A stretch of 64,000 nt of DNA from Rhizobium sp. Root483D2 (GCF_001426685.1 NZ_LMFB01000019.1:333958-397957); one strand, 5' to 3'. Positions 43,641-53,831 are shown, counted from the first letter of the stretch. Notes: generated by a model not told the origin, from the letters alone. Numbers and translations: made by a program.

Positions 43641-45155
43641 ATGAGCCTCGGACTGAATGAAACTCGAAATGATAAAGACGAATTCGAGTTTCTGGGAGAT
43701 GGGGGCGAGATGGGTGGCCTCATCCGCGCGCTGGACTGGGGTGCAACGCCGCTTGGTCCGGCTGCAGAATGGCCCGGCTGTCTGAAGACGGCAACGTCGC
43801 TCCTGTTGCAGTCGCCTGTACCGATCGTCATGCTCTGGGGACAGGAAGGCGTGATGATCTATAATGACGCCTATTCCATCTTTGCCGGCGGCCGCCATCC
43901 GCAACTGCTCGGTTCGAATGTCCGCGAGGGCTGGGCGGAGGTCGCCGATTTCAACGATAATGTCATGAAGGTCGGCCTGGCCGGTGGCACGCTTGCCTAT
44001 CGCGATCAGGAACTGACGCTGCATCGCAAGGGCGTTCCGGAGCAGGTCTGGATGGACCTGGATTATTCGCCGGTTCTCGACGAACACGGCCGCCCGGCGG
44101 GTGTCATCGCCATTGTGGTCGAGACCACCGAACGCGTGCTGGCCGACCGGCGAAATGCCGCCGAACATGAGCGGCTGCAGCAATTGTTCGAGCAGGCGCC
44201 CTCCTTCATGGCAATGCTGCAAGGGTCCGAACACCGGTTCGAACTGGTCAATCCCGAATACCGGCGGCTGATCGGCAATCGTGAAGTGCTTGGAAAGGCA
44301 GTCGATGACGCCCTGCCGGAAATCATGGGCCAGGGTTTTATAGAATTGCTGGACACGGTGTTTGAGACAGGTCAGGCGATAAGCCGATTTTCCGAAAGGG
44401 TCTTTCTGCAAAGGTCAGGCGAAGCGGTCGAGGAGCGCTATCTCGACTTCGTCTATCAGCCGATCAAGGATGATGATGGCAAGGTGACAAACATCTTCGT
44501 CCAGGGATCGGATGTGACGCAGCGGGTGCGGGCGGAAAACCATCAGAAATTGCTGGTCAACGAGCTCAATCACCGGGTGAAGAACACGCTGGCATCCGTG
44601 CAGTCGATCGTCATGCAGACCCTGCGCGGAACGCATACGATGGAAGAGGCCAGCAGTGCGATCAGTGCCCGCATCCTGGCATTGTCCGCCGCGCATAATA
44701 TTCTCACGGACGAGAACTGGGACGGTGCGGACCTTTTGGTGATGGTGACCTCATCGATCGAAGCGTTTGAAGGGCCGGCACGGGATCGCTTCCGGATCAA
44801 CGGCCCGCATGTCCGGCTTGGACCGAGAGCAGCGCTGTCGATCGCGCTTGCGCTGCACGAACTGGCGACGAACGCCTTCAAATATGGCTCGCTTTCGACC
44901 GACACAGGAATTGTCGCGATCGACTGGTCGGTGAGCAGAGGGCACGGCGACGGTGCGTTCACGCTCACCTGGCGCGAGATCGGCGGACCGTCTGCGCCGG
45001 TATCGGACCGCAAGGGGTTCGGCTCGCGCCTGATCCTGCGGGTGCTGCCGATGGAGCTTGGGGGCGCGGCGCGTATCGATTACGGCGCCGAGGGTTTGAT
45101 CTTCACGCTGGACACCACGCTGAAATCTATCGAGGAGAATGCTGCGGGTGGCTAG
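43641..45155 (+). CDS. PAS-containing HWE-family histidine kinase
   Basis: A 504-aa cytoplasmic kinase. Two PAS-type sensor regions lie at about residues 50-165 and 180-300. The kinase part has the HWE features: the phospho-acceptor His in NELNHRVKNTLASVQSI (about 315), the N-box HELATNAFKYGSLS, and the WRE motif in LTWREIGG. There is no membrane segment. HWE kinases are abundant in Rhizobiales. It overlaps a single-domain response regulator by 17 bp, its probable partner. PAS domains of this type often sense light or redox state, but no chromophore Cys pattern was recognised. Confidence 0.92.
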   Translation: MSLGLNETRNDKDEFEFLGDGGEMGGLIRALDWGATPLGPAAEWPGCLKTATSLLLQSPVPIVMLWGQEGVMIYNDAYSIFAGGRHPQLLGSNVREGWAEVADFNDNVMKVGLAGGTLAYRDQELTLHRKGVPEQVWMDLDYSPVLDEHGRPAGVIAIVVETTERVLADRRNAAEHERLQQLFEQAPSFMAMLQGSEHRFELVNPEYRRLIGNREVLGKAVDDALPEIMGQGFIELLDTVFETGQAISRFSERVFLQRSGEAVEERYLDFVYQPIKDDDGKVTNIFVQGSDVTQRVRAENHQKLLVNELNHRVKNTLASVQSIVMQTLRGTHTMEEASSAISARILALSAAHNILTDENWDGADLLVMVTSSIEAFEGPARDRFRINGPHVRLGPRAALSIALALHELATNAFKYGSLSTDTGIVAIDWSVSRGHGDGAFTLTWREIGGPSAPVSDRKGFGSRLILRVLPMELGGAARIDYGAEGLIFTLDTTLKSIEENAAGG

Positions 45156-45516
45156 CCAGGCGAAAAAACGCGTTCTCCTGGTCGAGGATGAAGCCCTCGT
45201 CGCCATGCTTGTGGAAGATTATCTGACGGAACTCGGGTTTGATGTGGTCGGCCCCGCCATGCGGCTGGAGCCGGGGCTGCAGATGGCGCAGACGGCGGAT
45301 ATCGATTTTGCGGTTCTTGATATTAATCTCGCCGGAAAGCACTCCTTCCCGATCGCCGAAATCCTGCGTCAGCGCGGAATAGGCTTCCTCTTTGCCAGCG
45401 GCTATGGCGCGGCAGGGCTTGCGGAAGGGTTCGAAAAGGTCCGGGTGCTGCAAAAGCCCTTCGATCGCAGCGATCTCGAAAAGGCGATGCAGCAAGCCGC
45501 ACCGCAGGCGCTCTGA
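45139..45516 (+). CDS. Single-domain response regulator
   Basis: A 125-aa receiver domain without an output domain. The phospho-acceptor Asp is in FAVLDINLAG, acidic residues are in LVEDEAL, and the conserved Lys is in VLQKPFDRSD. It overlaps the HWE kinase and so probably receives its phosphate and passes it on or acts as a phosphate sink. The ATG at 45139 is used; GTG 45148 is an alternative. Confidence 0.9.
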   Translation: MLRVASQAKKRVLLVEDEALVAMLVEDYLTELGFDVVGPAMRLEPGLQMAQTADIDFAVLDINLAGKHSFPIAEILRQRGIGFLFASGYGAAGLAEGFEKVRVLQKPFDRSDLEKAMQQAAPQAL

Positions 45517-45542
45517 CACCGCTTGTAATTTTGCGCGATGCT

Positions 45543-46463
45543 CTAAAGCAGGATGGTTCCTGTCATGACGGCGGCACATTGTCCGGCAATCCGTATGCTT
45601 CGCACCTGACCCTCCGATTTTTCCGTCGTCACGCCGATTACGCTGCGGCGTCCCATCTCGACGCCCTGCTCGATGGTGATTTCGAGATGGGCGCCGCTCT
45701 CCGGCAACAGCGAAGTCAATAATGCACCGAGCGCACCAGACGCGCTACCGGTTGCCGGGTCTTCGATGACATTGTCGAGCGGCGCGAACATCCGGGCACG
45801 CAGAGCCCATGGATTATCCGGCTGGCGCACATAGACGAACAGGGCAAACTGATCATCGTCCGGCGCGTACCGCCTTCCAGCCTCGGCAAACGCCGCCGTG
45901 TTCGGGCAGGCCTTGCCGAGCGTGCCGAGATCGGCCAGTTCGGCAATGGCGAAAGGCAGGCCAACGGAGGCGATCATGGGGGCGTGGGTGGTCAGCACTA
46001 TCTGCTTAGCCTCGATCGAGGCACAGCGCGCAATGGTTTCCACATCGATCTGCGGTCCGAGCGACAGTGGCTCCGGAGCAGAGATGGCCGCGCCAATCAC
46101 CTGACCATGTGTGTCCTGTTTCAATTCAGCCTCGACGATGCCCGCTTTTTCCTCGAACCGAAGCACGTCGCCTGCAGCCTTGCCAAATATTTCGCGCTGG
46201 CGGCCGAGGACAAACGCCGTGCCGACATTGGGATGACCGGCAAACGGGATCTCCATCGTCGGCGTGAAGATGCGCACCTGCGCCGTGTTCACGGGATCTT
46301 GCGGCGGCAGAACGAAGGTCACTTCGGAATAGCGGAATTCTGCGGCGATATCCTGCATCTGCGCGCTTGTCAGCCCGCGTGCATCGGGGATGACGGCCAG
46401 CTGATTGCCGGAAAACCGTTGCCTGGTGAAGACATCGACGGTGACATAGGCAACGCTGTTCAT
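45543..46463 (-). CDS. PhzF family isomerase-like protein
   Basis: A 306-aa protein with the two-half diaminopimelate-epimerase-like fold. The N-terminal pattern VDVFTRQRFSGNQLAVI and the catalytic Glu in EFRYSEVTFVLPP are clear, as is the C-terminal DPATGSASGALGALL. PhzF isomerises an intermediate in phenazine synthesis, but most family members have unknown roles, and no phz gene is here. Confidence 0.92.
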   Translation of the reverse strand: MNSVAYVTVDVFTRQRFSGNQLAVIPDARGLTSAQMQDIAAEFRYSEVTFVLPPQDPVNTAQVRIFTPTMEIPFAGHPNVGTAFVLGRQREIFGKAAGDVLRFEEKAGIVEAELKQDTHGQVIGAAISAPEPLSLGPQIDVETIARCASIEAKQIVLTTHAPMIASVGLPFAIAELADLGTLGKACPNTAAFAEAGRRYAPDDDQFALFVYVRQPDNPWALRARMFAPLDNVIEDPATGSASGALGALLTSLLPESGAHLEITIEQGVEMGRRSVIGVTTEKSEGQVRSIRIAGQCAAVMTGTILL

Positions 46464-46578
46464 GATGAACTCCCTTCGAAAGGCTGATCCGTCTGTCAGA
46501 AATAGCGCCTGGTTCTGGCCAAGCGAACAGAGTTCTTGTCACCCTGACAATCGAAAACCGGTGAGGCTTCGGCGCAAT

Positions 46579-46613
46579 GAAAAAAGCCCGGCCTGCTTGC
46601 GCGGGCCGGGCTT
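46579..46613 (-). terminator. Terminator of fba
   Basis: AAGCCCGGCC (46584-46593) and GGCCGGGCTT (46604-46613), a 10-bp stem, with a run of T on the minus strand, 24 bp after the aldolase stop codon. Confidence 0.88.
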
Positions 46614-46637
46614 GTTCCCCTCCGTAACGTTCTGAGG

Positions 46638-47663
46638 TTACGCGGCTTTTTCGAGTTCTTTCTTCCAGCCACCCTTGGCGGCAAGGCTGCACATTTCGGC
46701 GCGGTGGCCAAAGGCGCGCTGGCCGGCGGCGACATTTTCCGGCTTGCCGCCCCAGGCATTGAGCGCCTCGGTCTGCAGCGCACGGCCATAGGAGAAGGTC
46801 AGGCCCCAGGGCAGGTCGTATCCGGCATTCATGGCGGAGAGATGCGCCGTTGCCTCTTCGGTGGACTGGCCGCCGGAAAGGAAGGCGATGCCCGGAACGG
46901 CCGACGGCACGGTGCGCTTCAGGACCCGGACCGTGCGCTCGGCAACTTCGGCGACGGAAGCATTGCGCGCCTTCTTGCCGTCGATGACCATGCTCGGCTT
47001 CAGGATCATGCCTTCAAGGCTGACGCGGGCGTCGTTCAGTTCCTCGAACACGATGCGCAGCGTCTCTTCCATGACCTCCTGCGAGCGTTCGATCGAGTGG
47101 GTGCCCGGTGCGCCATCCATCAGCACTTCCGGCTCGACGATCGGCACGATGCCGGCTTCCTGGCAAAGGGCGGCGTAGCGGGCGAGCGCCTGGGCATTGG
47201 CCTTGATGGCGCCAAAGCTTGGCAGCACGTCGGAGACCGAGATCACGCCGCGCCACTTGGCAAAGCGGGCACCGGCGTCATAATAGGTCTTCAGGCGGGC
47301 AGCGAGGCCATCAAGGCCTTCGGTGATCGTCTCGCCCGGAAATTTTGCCATCGGCTTGGCACCGGTATCGACCTTGATGCCGGGTACGGCACCGGCTGCG
47401 CGGATGATATCGACGAGCGGCGTGCCGTCGGCTGCCTTTTGAAACAGGGTTTCCTCATAGAGGATGACGCCGGAAATATAGGCCTTCATCGCGTCGTCGG
47501 CGCGAAACAGCATCTCGCGGTAGTCGCGGCGCGACGTTTCGGTCGAGGTCAGGCCGATCGTCTCGAAGCGCTTGCCGATCGTTGCCGTGGATTCGTCGGC
47601 TGCCAGCAGACCCTTGCCGGTGGCGACCATGGCTGCTGCAATATCTTCCAGTCTTTCGCTCAT
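46638..47663 (-). CDS. fba: Class I fructose-bisphosphate aldolase
   Basis: A 341-aa Schiff-base aldolase that splits or makes fructose 1,6-bisphosphate. It begins with GKGLLAADESTATIGKRF, carries the KWRGVI segment, the Schiff-base Lys in LEGMILKPSMV, and ends with the GIAFLSGGQSTEEATAHL and WGLTFSYGRALQ motifs. This is the eukaryote-like class I form, not the metal class II type. It is a separate unit downstream of pgk, with its own candidate operator (47737-47771) and terminator. Confidence 0.95.
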   Translation of the reverse strand: MSERLEDIAAAMVATGKGLLAADESTATIGKRFETIGLTSTETSRRDYREMLFRADDAMKAYISGVILYEETLFQKAADGTPLVDIIRAAGAVPGIKVDTGAKPMAKFPGETITEGLDGLAARLKTYYDAGARFAKWRGVISVSDVLPSFGAIKANAQALARYAALCQEAGIVPIVEPEVLMDGAPGTHSIERSQEVMEETLRIVFEELNDARVSLEGMILKPSMVIDGKKARNASVAEVAERTVRVLKRTVPSAVPGIAFLSGGQSTEEATAHLSAMNAGYDLPWGLTFSYGRALQTEALNAWGGKPENVAAGQRAFGHRAEMCSLAAKGGWKKELEKAA

Positions 47664-47736
47664 ATGCGTTCTCCTGATTATCCTGATGGATCGCGGATAG
47701 CAGAAGAATACTGCAAGGAAAACGGAAGTTAAATTG

Positions 47737-47771
47737 TTTAAAACGATTAAAATAAATTTAATCGTTTGAAA
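47737..47771. promoter_or_regulatory. Double palindromic operator upstream of fba
   Basis: A perfect 11-bp inverted repeat, AAACGATTAAA (47741-47751) and TTTAATCGTTT (47757-47767), 5 bp apart. Each arm is also part of a 15-bp near-palindrome (TTTAATCGTTTTAAA on the minus strand, TTTAATCGTTTGAAA at 47757-47771) with a CG at its centre, like LacI-family sites. Related motifs lie upstream of tkt (52994-53008) and of DUF1036-pyk (16578-16592). Confidence 0.55.
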
Positions 47772-47816
47772 GATTGGGATTATTTTTGCAGTGCATCCAA
47801 ATTCGCGTGCGTTGCA

Positions 47817-47848
47817 ACGAAAAAACCCCCAGCGTGCAGCCGGGGGCT
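47817..47848 (-). terminator. Terminator of pgk
   Basis: CCCCC and GGGGG arms around AGCGTGCAGCC, with a T run on the minus strand, about 35 bp after the pgk stop codon. Confidence 0.85.
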
Positions 47849-47882
47849 TGATCTACATTTGGCGTGCGGTGAGCGCTTGCGC

Positions 47883-49082
47883 CTACTTCTGCTGGTGCAG
47901 GATATCGACGCCCGGAAGGGGCTTGCCTTCCATCCATTCGAGGAACGCGCCGCCGGCGGTCGAGACATAGGTCAGGTCATCGGCCACACCGGCATGGTTC
48001 ATCGCCGAAACCGTATCGCCGCCACCGGCAACGGAAACGAGCGCGCCGCTCTTGGTGCGGGACGCCGCGTGTTTGGCAACGGCAACGGTGGCCTTGTCGA
48101 AGGGGGCGATCTCAAACGCGCCGAGCGGGCCGTTCCAGACCAGCGTTTCGGCCTTGCTCACCCATTCGTTGACGGCGGCGATCGATTTCGGGCCGACATC
48201 GAGCACCATGGCATCGGCCGGGATTGCTTCGATATCAACCACTTCGTTGTCGGCGCCCGCCTTGAATTCGCGGGCAACGACGCCGTCCACCGGCAGAACG
48301 ATGGCGCAACCGGCCGTCGCCGCTTCGATCATGATCTGCTTGGCGGTATCGGCGAGATCGTGCTCGCACAGCGACTTGCCGACATTGGTGCCGCGGGCGG
48401 CGATGAACGTATTGGCCATGCCACCGCCAATGACGAGGGCATCGACTTTTTTCACCAGGTTCATCAGCAGGTCGATCTTGGTGGAGACCTTGGCACCGCC
48501 TACGATGGCAACGACCGGGCGCTTCGGATTGCCGAGGCCCTTTTCCAGCGCTTCCAGTTCGGCCTGCATGGTGCGGCCGGCATAGGCGGGCAGCAGCCGG
48601 GCCAGACCCTCGGTCGAGGAATGGGCACGATGGGCGGCGGAAAAGGCATCATTGACATAGATGTCGCCATTGGCGGCCAGCGCCTTGGTGAACTCGGTGT
48701 CGTTCTTTTCCTCGCCCTTGTGGAAGCGGGTGTTTTCAAGAAGCAGGACGTCGCCGTCGTTCATGCCGGCAATGGCCGATGAGGCCTTCTCGCCGATGCT
48801 ATCGGCAGCGAAATGGACGCGCTGGTCGAGGATGTCTTCGACGGCAGGCGCGATCAGCGACAGCGACATGTCGGAGACCGGCTCGCCCTTTGGGCGGCCG
48901 AAATGGGCGAGAAGAATGACCTTGGCGCCTTTTTCGGAGAGTTCGCGGATGGTCGGGATGATGCGTTCGATGCGGGTCGCATCGGTGACCTGGCCGTCCT
49001 TGACCGGAACATTGAGATCGACGCGCACAAGCACGCGCTTTCCGGCGATATCGGTGAGGTCGTCGAGGGTCTTGAAAGTCAT
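47883..49082 (-). CDS. pgk: Phosphoglycerate kinase
   Basis: A 399-aa two-domain enzyme that transfers a phosphate between 1,3-bisphosphoglycerate and ADP. The motifs are [41 protein letters not shown], and the nucleotide-binding [15 protein letters not shown] loop at the end. It is the last gene of the tkt-gap-(glycolipid-binding-like)-pgk block, with its own terminator. Confidence 0.97.
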   Translation of the reverse strand: MTFKTLDDLTDIAGKRVLVRVDLNVPVKDGQVTDATRIERIIPTIRELSEKGAKVILLAHFGRPKGEPVSDMSLSLIAPAVEDILDQRVHFAADSIGEKASSAIAGMNDGDVLLLENTRFHKGEEKNDTEFTKALAANGDIYVNDAFSAAHRAHSSTEGLARLLPAYAGRTMQAELEALEKGLGNPKRPVVAIVGGAKVSTKIDLLMNLVKKVDALVIGGGMANTFIAARGTNVGKSLCEHDLADTAKQIMIEAATAGCAIVLPVDGVVAREFKAGADNEVVDIEAIPADAMVLDVGPKSIAAVNEWVSKAETLVWNGPLGAFEIAPFDKATVAVAKHAASRTKSGALVSVAGGGDTVSAMNHAGVADDLTYVSTAGGAFLEWMEGKPLPGVDILHQQK

Positions 49083-49095
49083 GGAGGGTCTCCGG

Positions 49096-49659
49096 TCAAA
49101 GTCTTTTGAAAAGGGTGGGATAATCCATCACCAGCCCGTCTTCGTCCACCGGCAGTTCGGCGGTGAAGGAACGGTCCTCGGCCTCGTATCGATACAGGCG
49201 GCCGTCTTCGAGGCATGTATAGTTCTGGCCATCGGGAAAGGGCTCGAACGTATCGAAGGGCACAAAGAGCATGGTGAGTTTAGCGGTGCCGTCCTCAGGC
49301 TTCAGGCCAAGGCGGCGGATCGGCAAAGTATTGGTAAAGGGCGTTCCGGCCAGATCGATATCGATACATCCGTCAAAGGCTGGGAGAGGGGTGCCCCCAG
49401 CATCACGCCAGTGTCCCTTGCCGTCGGATGTCATGGCGAGCTGCCGGCCATCGGTCGTCTCGATGCTGAAGGACATCACGGTCCAGGCCGCATCGCAGTC
49501 GATAGTGTAGCGGACGCCATAGGGGCGGCCGCCACGTTCGCCGATCAGGACGCTGGAGGCGCGGATACCCGCATGAAGAGGCCCGATCGTCAGATGTTCG
49601 AGCCCTTCCCCTTCGAGCGGACGCCAGCGTACCGTCTTGAGGGAAGGGTGCCGAAACAT
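49096..49659 (-). CDS. Putative glycolipid-binding family protein (DUF1089)
   Basis: A 187-aa soluble protein of the family named putative glycolipid-binding (PF06475). It has the [17 protein letters not shown] start, the [13 protein letters not shown] and [22 protein letters not shown] segments, and the [10 protein letters not shown] motif. The family's true ligand is poorly studied. It starts 83 bp after gap and ends 13 bp before pgk, so it lies inside the glycolytic unit, which is unusual. ATG 49659 has GGAG six bases upstream and is preferred over 49671. Confidence 0.82.
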   Translation of the reverse strand: MFRHPSLKTVRWRPLEGEGLEHLTIGPLHAGIRASSVLIGERGGRPYGVRYTIDCDAAWTVMSFSIETTDGRQLAMTSDGKGHWRDAGGTPLPAFDGCIDIDLAGTPFTNTLPIRRLGLKPEDGTAKLTMLFVPFDTFEPFPDGQNYTCLEDGRLYRYEAEDRSFTAELPVDEDGLVMDYPTLFKRL

Positions 49660-49742
49660 GGAAGTCTCCATCTCTGCGCGGCAGTTTTACCCGGCCTTTG
49701 CCAAGCATGGCTGGCCATGCAGGCACGGCCGGGTACGCCGCT

Positions 49743-50753
49743 TTAGATCAGCTTTGCCATTGCAACGGCCGTGTCGGCCATGCGGTTGGAGAAGCCCCAT
49801 TCATTGTCGTACCAGGACAGGATGCGGACGAACTTGCCTTCCAGAACCTTGGTCTGGTCGTTGGCGAAGATCGAGGAATGGCTGTCATGGTTGAAGTCGC
49901 GCGAGACCAGCGGCTCGTCGGTATAGCCGAGGATGCCCTTCAGCGCGCCGTCGGAGGCTGCCTTGATCGCACCGTTGATTTCGGCAACTGTCGTGTCGCG
50001 CTTGGCGACGAATTTGAAGTCGACGACGGAAACGTTCGGGGTCGGAACGCGGATCGAGGTGCCGTCAAGCTTGCCCTTGAGGTGCGGCAGCACGAGGCCG
50101 ACGGCCTTGGCAGCGCCGGTCGAGGTCGGGATCATCGACAAAGCGGCAGCGCGGGCGCGGTACAGGTCCTTGTGCATCGTGTCGAGCGTCGGCTGGTCGC
50201 CGGTGTAGGAATGGATCGTGGTCATGAAGCCATGATCGATGCCGACGACGTCGTCCAGGGTCTTGACGACCGGAACCAGGCAGTTGGTCGTGCAGGATGC
50301 GTTGGAGATGACTAGGTGTTCCTTGGTCAGCTCGGTGTGGTTGACGCCGAAGACGACGGTGAGATCGGCACCGTCAGCAGGCGCCGAAACGATGACGCGC
50401 TTGGCACCGGCCTGCAGGTGCAGGGCAGCCTTGTCGCGCGACGTGAAGATGCCGGTGCATTCCAGAGCGATATCAACGCCCATGGCGGCATGCGGCAGGG
50501 TTGCCGGATCCTTGATCGCGGTCACCTTGATCGGCTTGCCGCCGGCGACGATGATCGTGTCGCCTTCGACCTGAACCGTGGCCGGGAACTTGCCGTGGAT
50601 CGAATCGTAGCGCAGCAGATGGGCATTGGTCTCGACAGGGCCGAGATCGTTGATGGCAACGACTTCAATGTCGGTGCGGCCGGATTCGACGATGGCGCGA
50701 AGGACGTTGCGGCCGATGCGGCCAAAGCCGTTGATGGCAACTTTTACAGTCAT
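49743..50753 (-). CDS. gap: Glyceraldehyde-3-phosphate dehydrogenase, type I
   Basis: A 336-aa enzyme that oxidises glyceraldehyde 3-phosphate with NAD and phosphate to 1,3-bisphosphoglycerate. The Rossmann start [18 protein letters not shown] and the catalytic Cys in [12 protein letters not shown] are intact, as are [12 protein letters not shown] and [12 protein letters not shown]. It is on the same strand as tkt, with a hairpin terminator in the gap between them. Confidence 0.97.
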   Translation of the reverse strand: MTVKVAINGFGRIGRNVLRAIVESGRTDIEVVAINDLGPVETNAHLLRYDSIHGKFPATVQVEGDTIIVAGGKPIKVTAIKDPATLPHAAMGVDIALECTGIFTSRDKAALHLQAGAKRVIVSAPADGADLTVVFGVNHTELTKEHLVISNASCTTNCLVPVVKTLDDVVGIDHGFMTTIHSYTGDQPTLDTMHKDLYRARAAALSMIPTSTGAAKAVGLVLPHLKGKLDGTSIRVPTPNVSVVDFKFVAKRDTTVAEINGAIKAASDGALKGILGYTDEPLVSRDFNHDSHSSIFANDQTKVLEGKFVRILSWYDNEWGFSNRMADTAVAMAKLI

Positions 50754-50787
50754 TTCAGGTCTCTCCCTGTCTTAAGGTGTCGATGTG

Positions 50788-50818
50788 GAAAAACGGAGCG
50801 CGTTGGGAACGCGCTCCG
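50788..50818 (-). terminator. Hairpin with T tract between tkt and gap
   Basis: A perfect 11-bp stem (CGGAGCGCGTT at 50794-50804, AACGCGCTCCG at 50808-50818) with TTTTT after it on the minus strand. It would stop or reduce transcription from tkt into gap. Confidence 0.85.
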
Positions 50819-50828
50819 AAGGGGAAAA

Positions 50829-52811
50829 TCAGGCCAGCTTCTTTTCGGCCGCCGCAACGATGGCGTCCGATGTGATGCCGAAATGCTTGAACAGGTCCTT
50901 GGCCGGGCCGGAAGCGCCGAACGAGTGCATGCCGACGAAATCGCCATCATTGCCGATGAAGTAATCCCAGCCCTGGCGGACTGCGGCTTCTGCGGCGATC
51001 TTGACCGGCGCATCGCCGATGACGGCCTTGCGGTAATCGTCCGGCTGTTCCTGGAACAGTTCGAAGCAGGGAACCGAAACGACGCGGGTCGCAATGCCCT
51101 TGCCGTTGAGTTCGCCAGCCGCCTTGACGGCCAGTTCGACTTCCGAGCCGGATGCAAAGATCGAGACCTTGGCATTGTCAGCGGCGATCAGCTCATAGGC
51201 ACCCTTGGCCGAGAGGTTTTCGGCCGAGTATGTGAGGCGCGACGGCGCGAGATTCTGGCGGGTCAGCGCCAGCCCGGACGGACGGTGCTGTTCCTTCAGC
51301 GCCTGCTGCCAGCATTCGGCTGTTTCGACAGCGTCTGCCGGGCGGAACATCAGGAGATTGGGGATAGCACGCAAGGCTGCCATGTGCTCGACCGGCTCAT
51401 GCGTCGGGCCATCTTCGCCGACGCCGATGGAATCATGCGTCAGAACGTGGATGACGCGGATGCCCATAAGAGCAGCCAGACGGATCGACGGACGGCAATA
51501 GTCCGAGAAGATCATGAAGCCGCCGGAATAGGGGATCAGGCCGCCGTGCAGCGAAATCCCGTTCATGGCGGCGGCCATGCCGTGTTCGCGGATGCCCCAG
51601 TGCATGTAACGGCCGGAGAAATCGGTCGGGGTGATCGACTTCATCTGGCTGGTCTTGGTGTTGTTGGACGGCGTCAGGTCGGCCGAGCCGCCGAGCATTT
51701 CCGGCACGATGCCGTTGATGACTTCGAGCGCGTCTTCGGACGCCTTGCGGGTGGCAACCGTCGGCGGAGTATCGGCCAGCTTCTTCTTGTAGCTGTCGAT
51801 GGCGGCATCGAGATCGCCCGGAAGGGTTCCGGCAAAGCGGCGGGTGAACTCGGACTTCTTCGTCGCTTCAGTCGCAGCCAGGCGGCCGTCCCAGGCCTTG
51901 TGTGCGTCAGCCGAGCGGCCACCGGCGGTGCGCCAGGCGTCGAGAACGTCTGCCGGGACGGTGAAGGCTTCTGATTCCCAGTTCAGGGCCTTGCGGGTGG
52001 CTGCAATTTCCTCAGCGCCCAGCGGCGAGCCATGGACCTTGTGGGTGCCTTGCTTGTTGGGAGCGCCGAAACCGATCACCGTCTTGCAGGCGATGAAGGT
52101 CGGGCGGTCGGACTTGTGGGCTTCCTCGATCGCGGCGGCGATCTGGTCAGGGTCATGGCCATCAACGCGGATCGTGTTCCAGTGCACGGCCTGGAAGCGG
52201 GCGATCTGGTCGGTCGAGTCCGACAGGGAGACGGCACCGTCGATGGTGATGTTGTTATCGTCCCAGAACAGTACCAGCTTGCTCAGCTTGAGATGGCCGG
52301 CGAGCGCGATGGCTTCGTGGCTGATGCCCTCCATCAGGCAGCCGTCGCCGCACAATACATAGGTGTGGTGGTTCTGCAGGTCGCTGCCGAACTCCTCTTC
52401 CAGCTTGCGCTCGGCGATCGCCATGCCGACGGCATTGGCAATGCCCTGGCCGAGCGGGCCGGTGGTGGTTTCGATGCCCGAGGCATGACCGAATTCCGGA
52501 TGGCCGGCGGTCTTGGAGCCGAGCTGGCGGAACTGCTTGATGTCCTCGATGGTCATGTCCTCGTAGCCCGTCAGATAGAGCAGCGAGTAGAGCAGCATCG
52601 AGCCATGGCCGGCCGACAGGACGAAACGATCGCGGTCTGCCCAGAGCGGCGCCTTCGGATCGAATTTCAGGTAACGGGAGAATAGCACCGTTGCCACGTC
52701 GGCAGCGCCCATGGGCAGGCCGGGATGGCCGGAATTGGCCTTTTCGACGGCATCCATGGAGAGGAATCGGATTGCATTTGCCATCCGGTCGTGATTTTCG
52801 CGAGAGATCAT
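50829..52811 (-). CDS. tkt: Transketolase
   Basis: A 660-aa thiamine-diphosphate enzyme that moves two-carbon units between sugar phosphates in the pentose phosphate pathway. Motifs: [30 protein letters not shown], the TPP-binding CGDGCLMEG...NNIT pattern and the catalytic Glu in [13 protein letters not shown]. It opens the tkt-gap-pgk block, with a 339-bp upstream region holding a TAATCGATT motif. Confidence 0.97.
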   Translation of the reverse strand: MISRENHDRMANAIRFLSMDAVEKANSGHPGLPMGAADVATVLFSRYLKFDPKAPLWADRDRFVLSAGHGSMLLYSLLYLTGYEDMTIEDIKQFRQLGSKTAGHPEFGHASGIETTTGPLGQGIANAVGMAIAERKLEEEFGSDLQNHHTYVLCGDGCLMEGISHEAIALAGHLKLSKLVLFWDDNNITIDGAVSLSDSTDQIARFQAVHWNTIRVDGHDPDQIAAAIEEAHKSDRPTFIACKTVIGFGAPNKQGTHKVHGSPLGAEEIAATRKALNWESEAFTVPADVLDAWRTAGGRSADAHKAWDGRLAATEATKKSEFTRRFAGTLPGDLDAAIDSYKKKLADTPPTVATRKASEDALEVINGIVPEMLGGSADLTPSNNTKTSQMKSITPTDFSGRYMHWGIREHGMAAAMNGISLHGGLIPYSGGFMIFSDYCRPSIRLAALMGIRVIHVLTHDSIGVGEDGPTHEPVEHMAALRAIPNLLMFRPADAVETAECWQQALKEQHRPSGLALTRQNLAPSRLTYSAENLSAKGAYELIAADNAKVSIFASGSEVELAVKAAGELNGKGIATRVVSVPCFELFQEQPDDYRKAVIGDAPVKIAAEAAVRQGWDYFIGNDGDFVGMHSFGASGPAKDLFKHFGITSDAIVAAAEKKLA

Positions 52812-53150
52812 TGTCTGTTCCGCTTGAGTTCGGTGGACAGGGGACGGTCTCTATCCTCCAAAGACCGTATGAGAAGCGGGTGACACATAGCACCTGCTTC
52901 GACGGAGTCAACAAATACGGGCTTTTTGGCCGGGCTTGAAGGCACTTTTTGCGCGTGTTTCCCGTTCGCTCCGCGCAAACGGGGTTCACTGATACTAATC
53001 GATTTAAAATTCGTGATCCACAGGTTACGCAGTCCTTGCAAGCCGTTGGCGTTGTGGAGACTTGCCGAATGGGTTTATTAGTGTGATTGGCTTGAAATAC
53101 AGGCTCCGGGCGGCGATTCGACGCGGCCTGGTGCGTATCAGGAAAGCGTG
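52812..53150. promoter_or_regulatory. Divergent regulatory gap between tkt and DUF4164, with a TAATCGATT motif
   Basis: This 339-bp stretch has no gene. It holds ACTAATCGATTTAAA at 52994-53008, with the perfect 8-bp centre AATCGATT, about 185 bp upstream of tkt. This matches the motif upstream of fba and pyk. Promoters for tkt and for the DUF4164-zapA unit must lie here, but no clear -35/-10 pair was seen. Confidence 0.5.
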
Positions 53151-53423
53151 ATGGCGGCAGGAAAGACAGTCAAGGCGGCGATCGACGAGCTGCGCAGCGC
53201 AGTGAGCAGCCTCGAGAATGCCATTGATGGACGGTTCGACCGGGAGCGCGACCTTGGCGAGATTGAAGGCGAGGTGCGGCGTGTCAACACCGACCGCTCA
53301 CGGCTCGCCCAGGAACTCGACCAGTCGCAATTCCGGGCCAACCGGCTTGAGGAAGTCAACCGCGAAGTCTCGCGCCGTCTGGTGACGGCCATGGAAACGA
53401 TAAGGGCAGTGCTGGACCGCTAA
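53151..53423 (+). CDS. DUF4164 family protein
   Basis: A 90-aa helical coiled-coil protein (VKAAIDELRSAVSSLENAID then RSRLAQELDQSQFRANRLEEVNREVSRRL) typical of DUF4164, found just upstream of zapA in many Rhizobiales. It probably works with ZapA or at the division site, but this is only context. ATG 53151 has AGGA upstream. Confidence 0.88.
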   Translation: MAAGKTVKAAIDELRSAVSSLENAIDGRFDRERDLGEIEGEVRRVNTDRSRLAQELDQSQFRANRLEEVNREVSRRLVTAMETIRAVLDR

Positions 53424-53453
53424 GGCGTGGTCCGCCTGCGGGTCAGGTGACGT

Positions 53454-53831
53454 ATGGCGCAAGTAACGGTGATGATCGACGGCAAGGCCTATCGCATGGC
53501 ATGCGAGGAGGGCCAGGAAGATCATCTGACCGAACTGGCCACCCGCTTCGATCAATATGTCAGCCACCTGAAGACCCAGTTCGGCGAGATCGGCGATCTG
53601 CGCCTGACTGTGATGGCCGGCATCATGGTGATGGATGAACTCAGCGAAGTGAACCGCAAGCTGAAAAATATCCAAGCGGAGACCGACGCGCTGAAACAGG
53701 GCCGCGTCGCCACGCTCTCGGACCAGCAGAAGAACGAGGATGTGCTCGCCACGGCGCTTGCGGAAGTGACAACCCAGATCCACGAGATCGCCGCCAAGCT
53801 CAGCGGCAAGGCCACGCCTGCGCCGCACTGA
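53454..53831 (+). CDS. zapA: Cell division protein ZapA
   Basis: A 125-aa protein that binds FtsZ and bundles filaments. The N-terminal domain is clear (VTVMIDGKAYRMACEEGQEDHLTELATRFD) and is followed by a long helix (IMVMDELSEVNRKLKNI) that forms the tetramer coiled coil. It is coupled to DUF4164 by a 30-bp gap and precedes the 6S RNA gene, the conserved alphaproteobacterial order. Confidence 0.94.
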   Translation: MAQVTVMIDGKAYRMACEEGQEDHLTELATRFDQYVSHLKTQFGEIGDLRLTVMAGIMVMDELSEVNRKLKNIQAETDALKQGRVATLSDQQKNEDVLATALAEVTTQIHEIAAKLSGKATPAPH

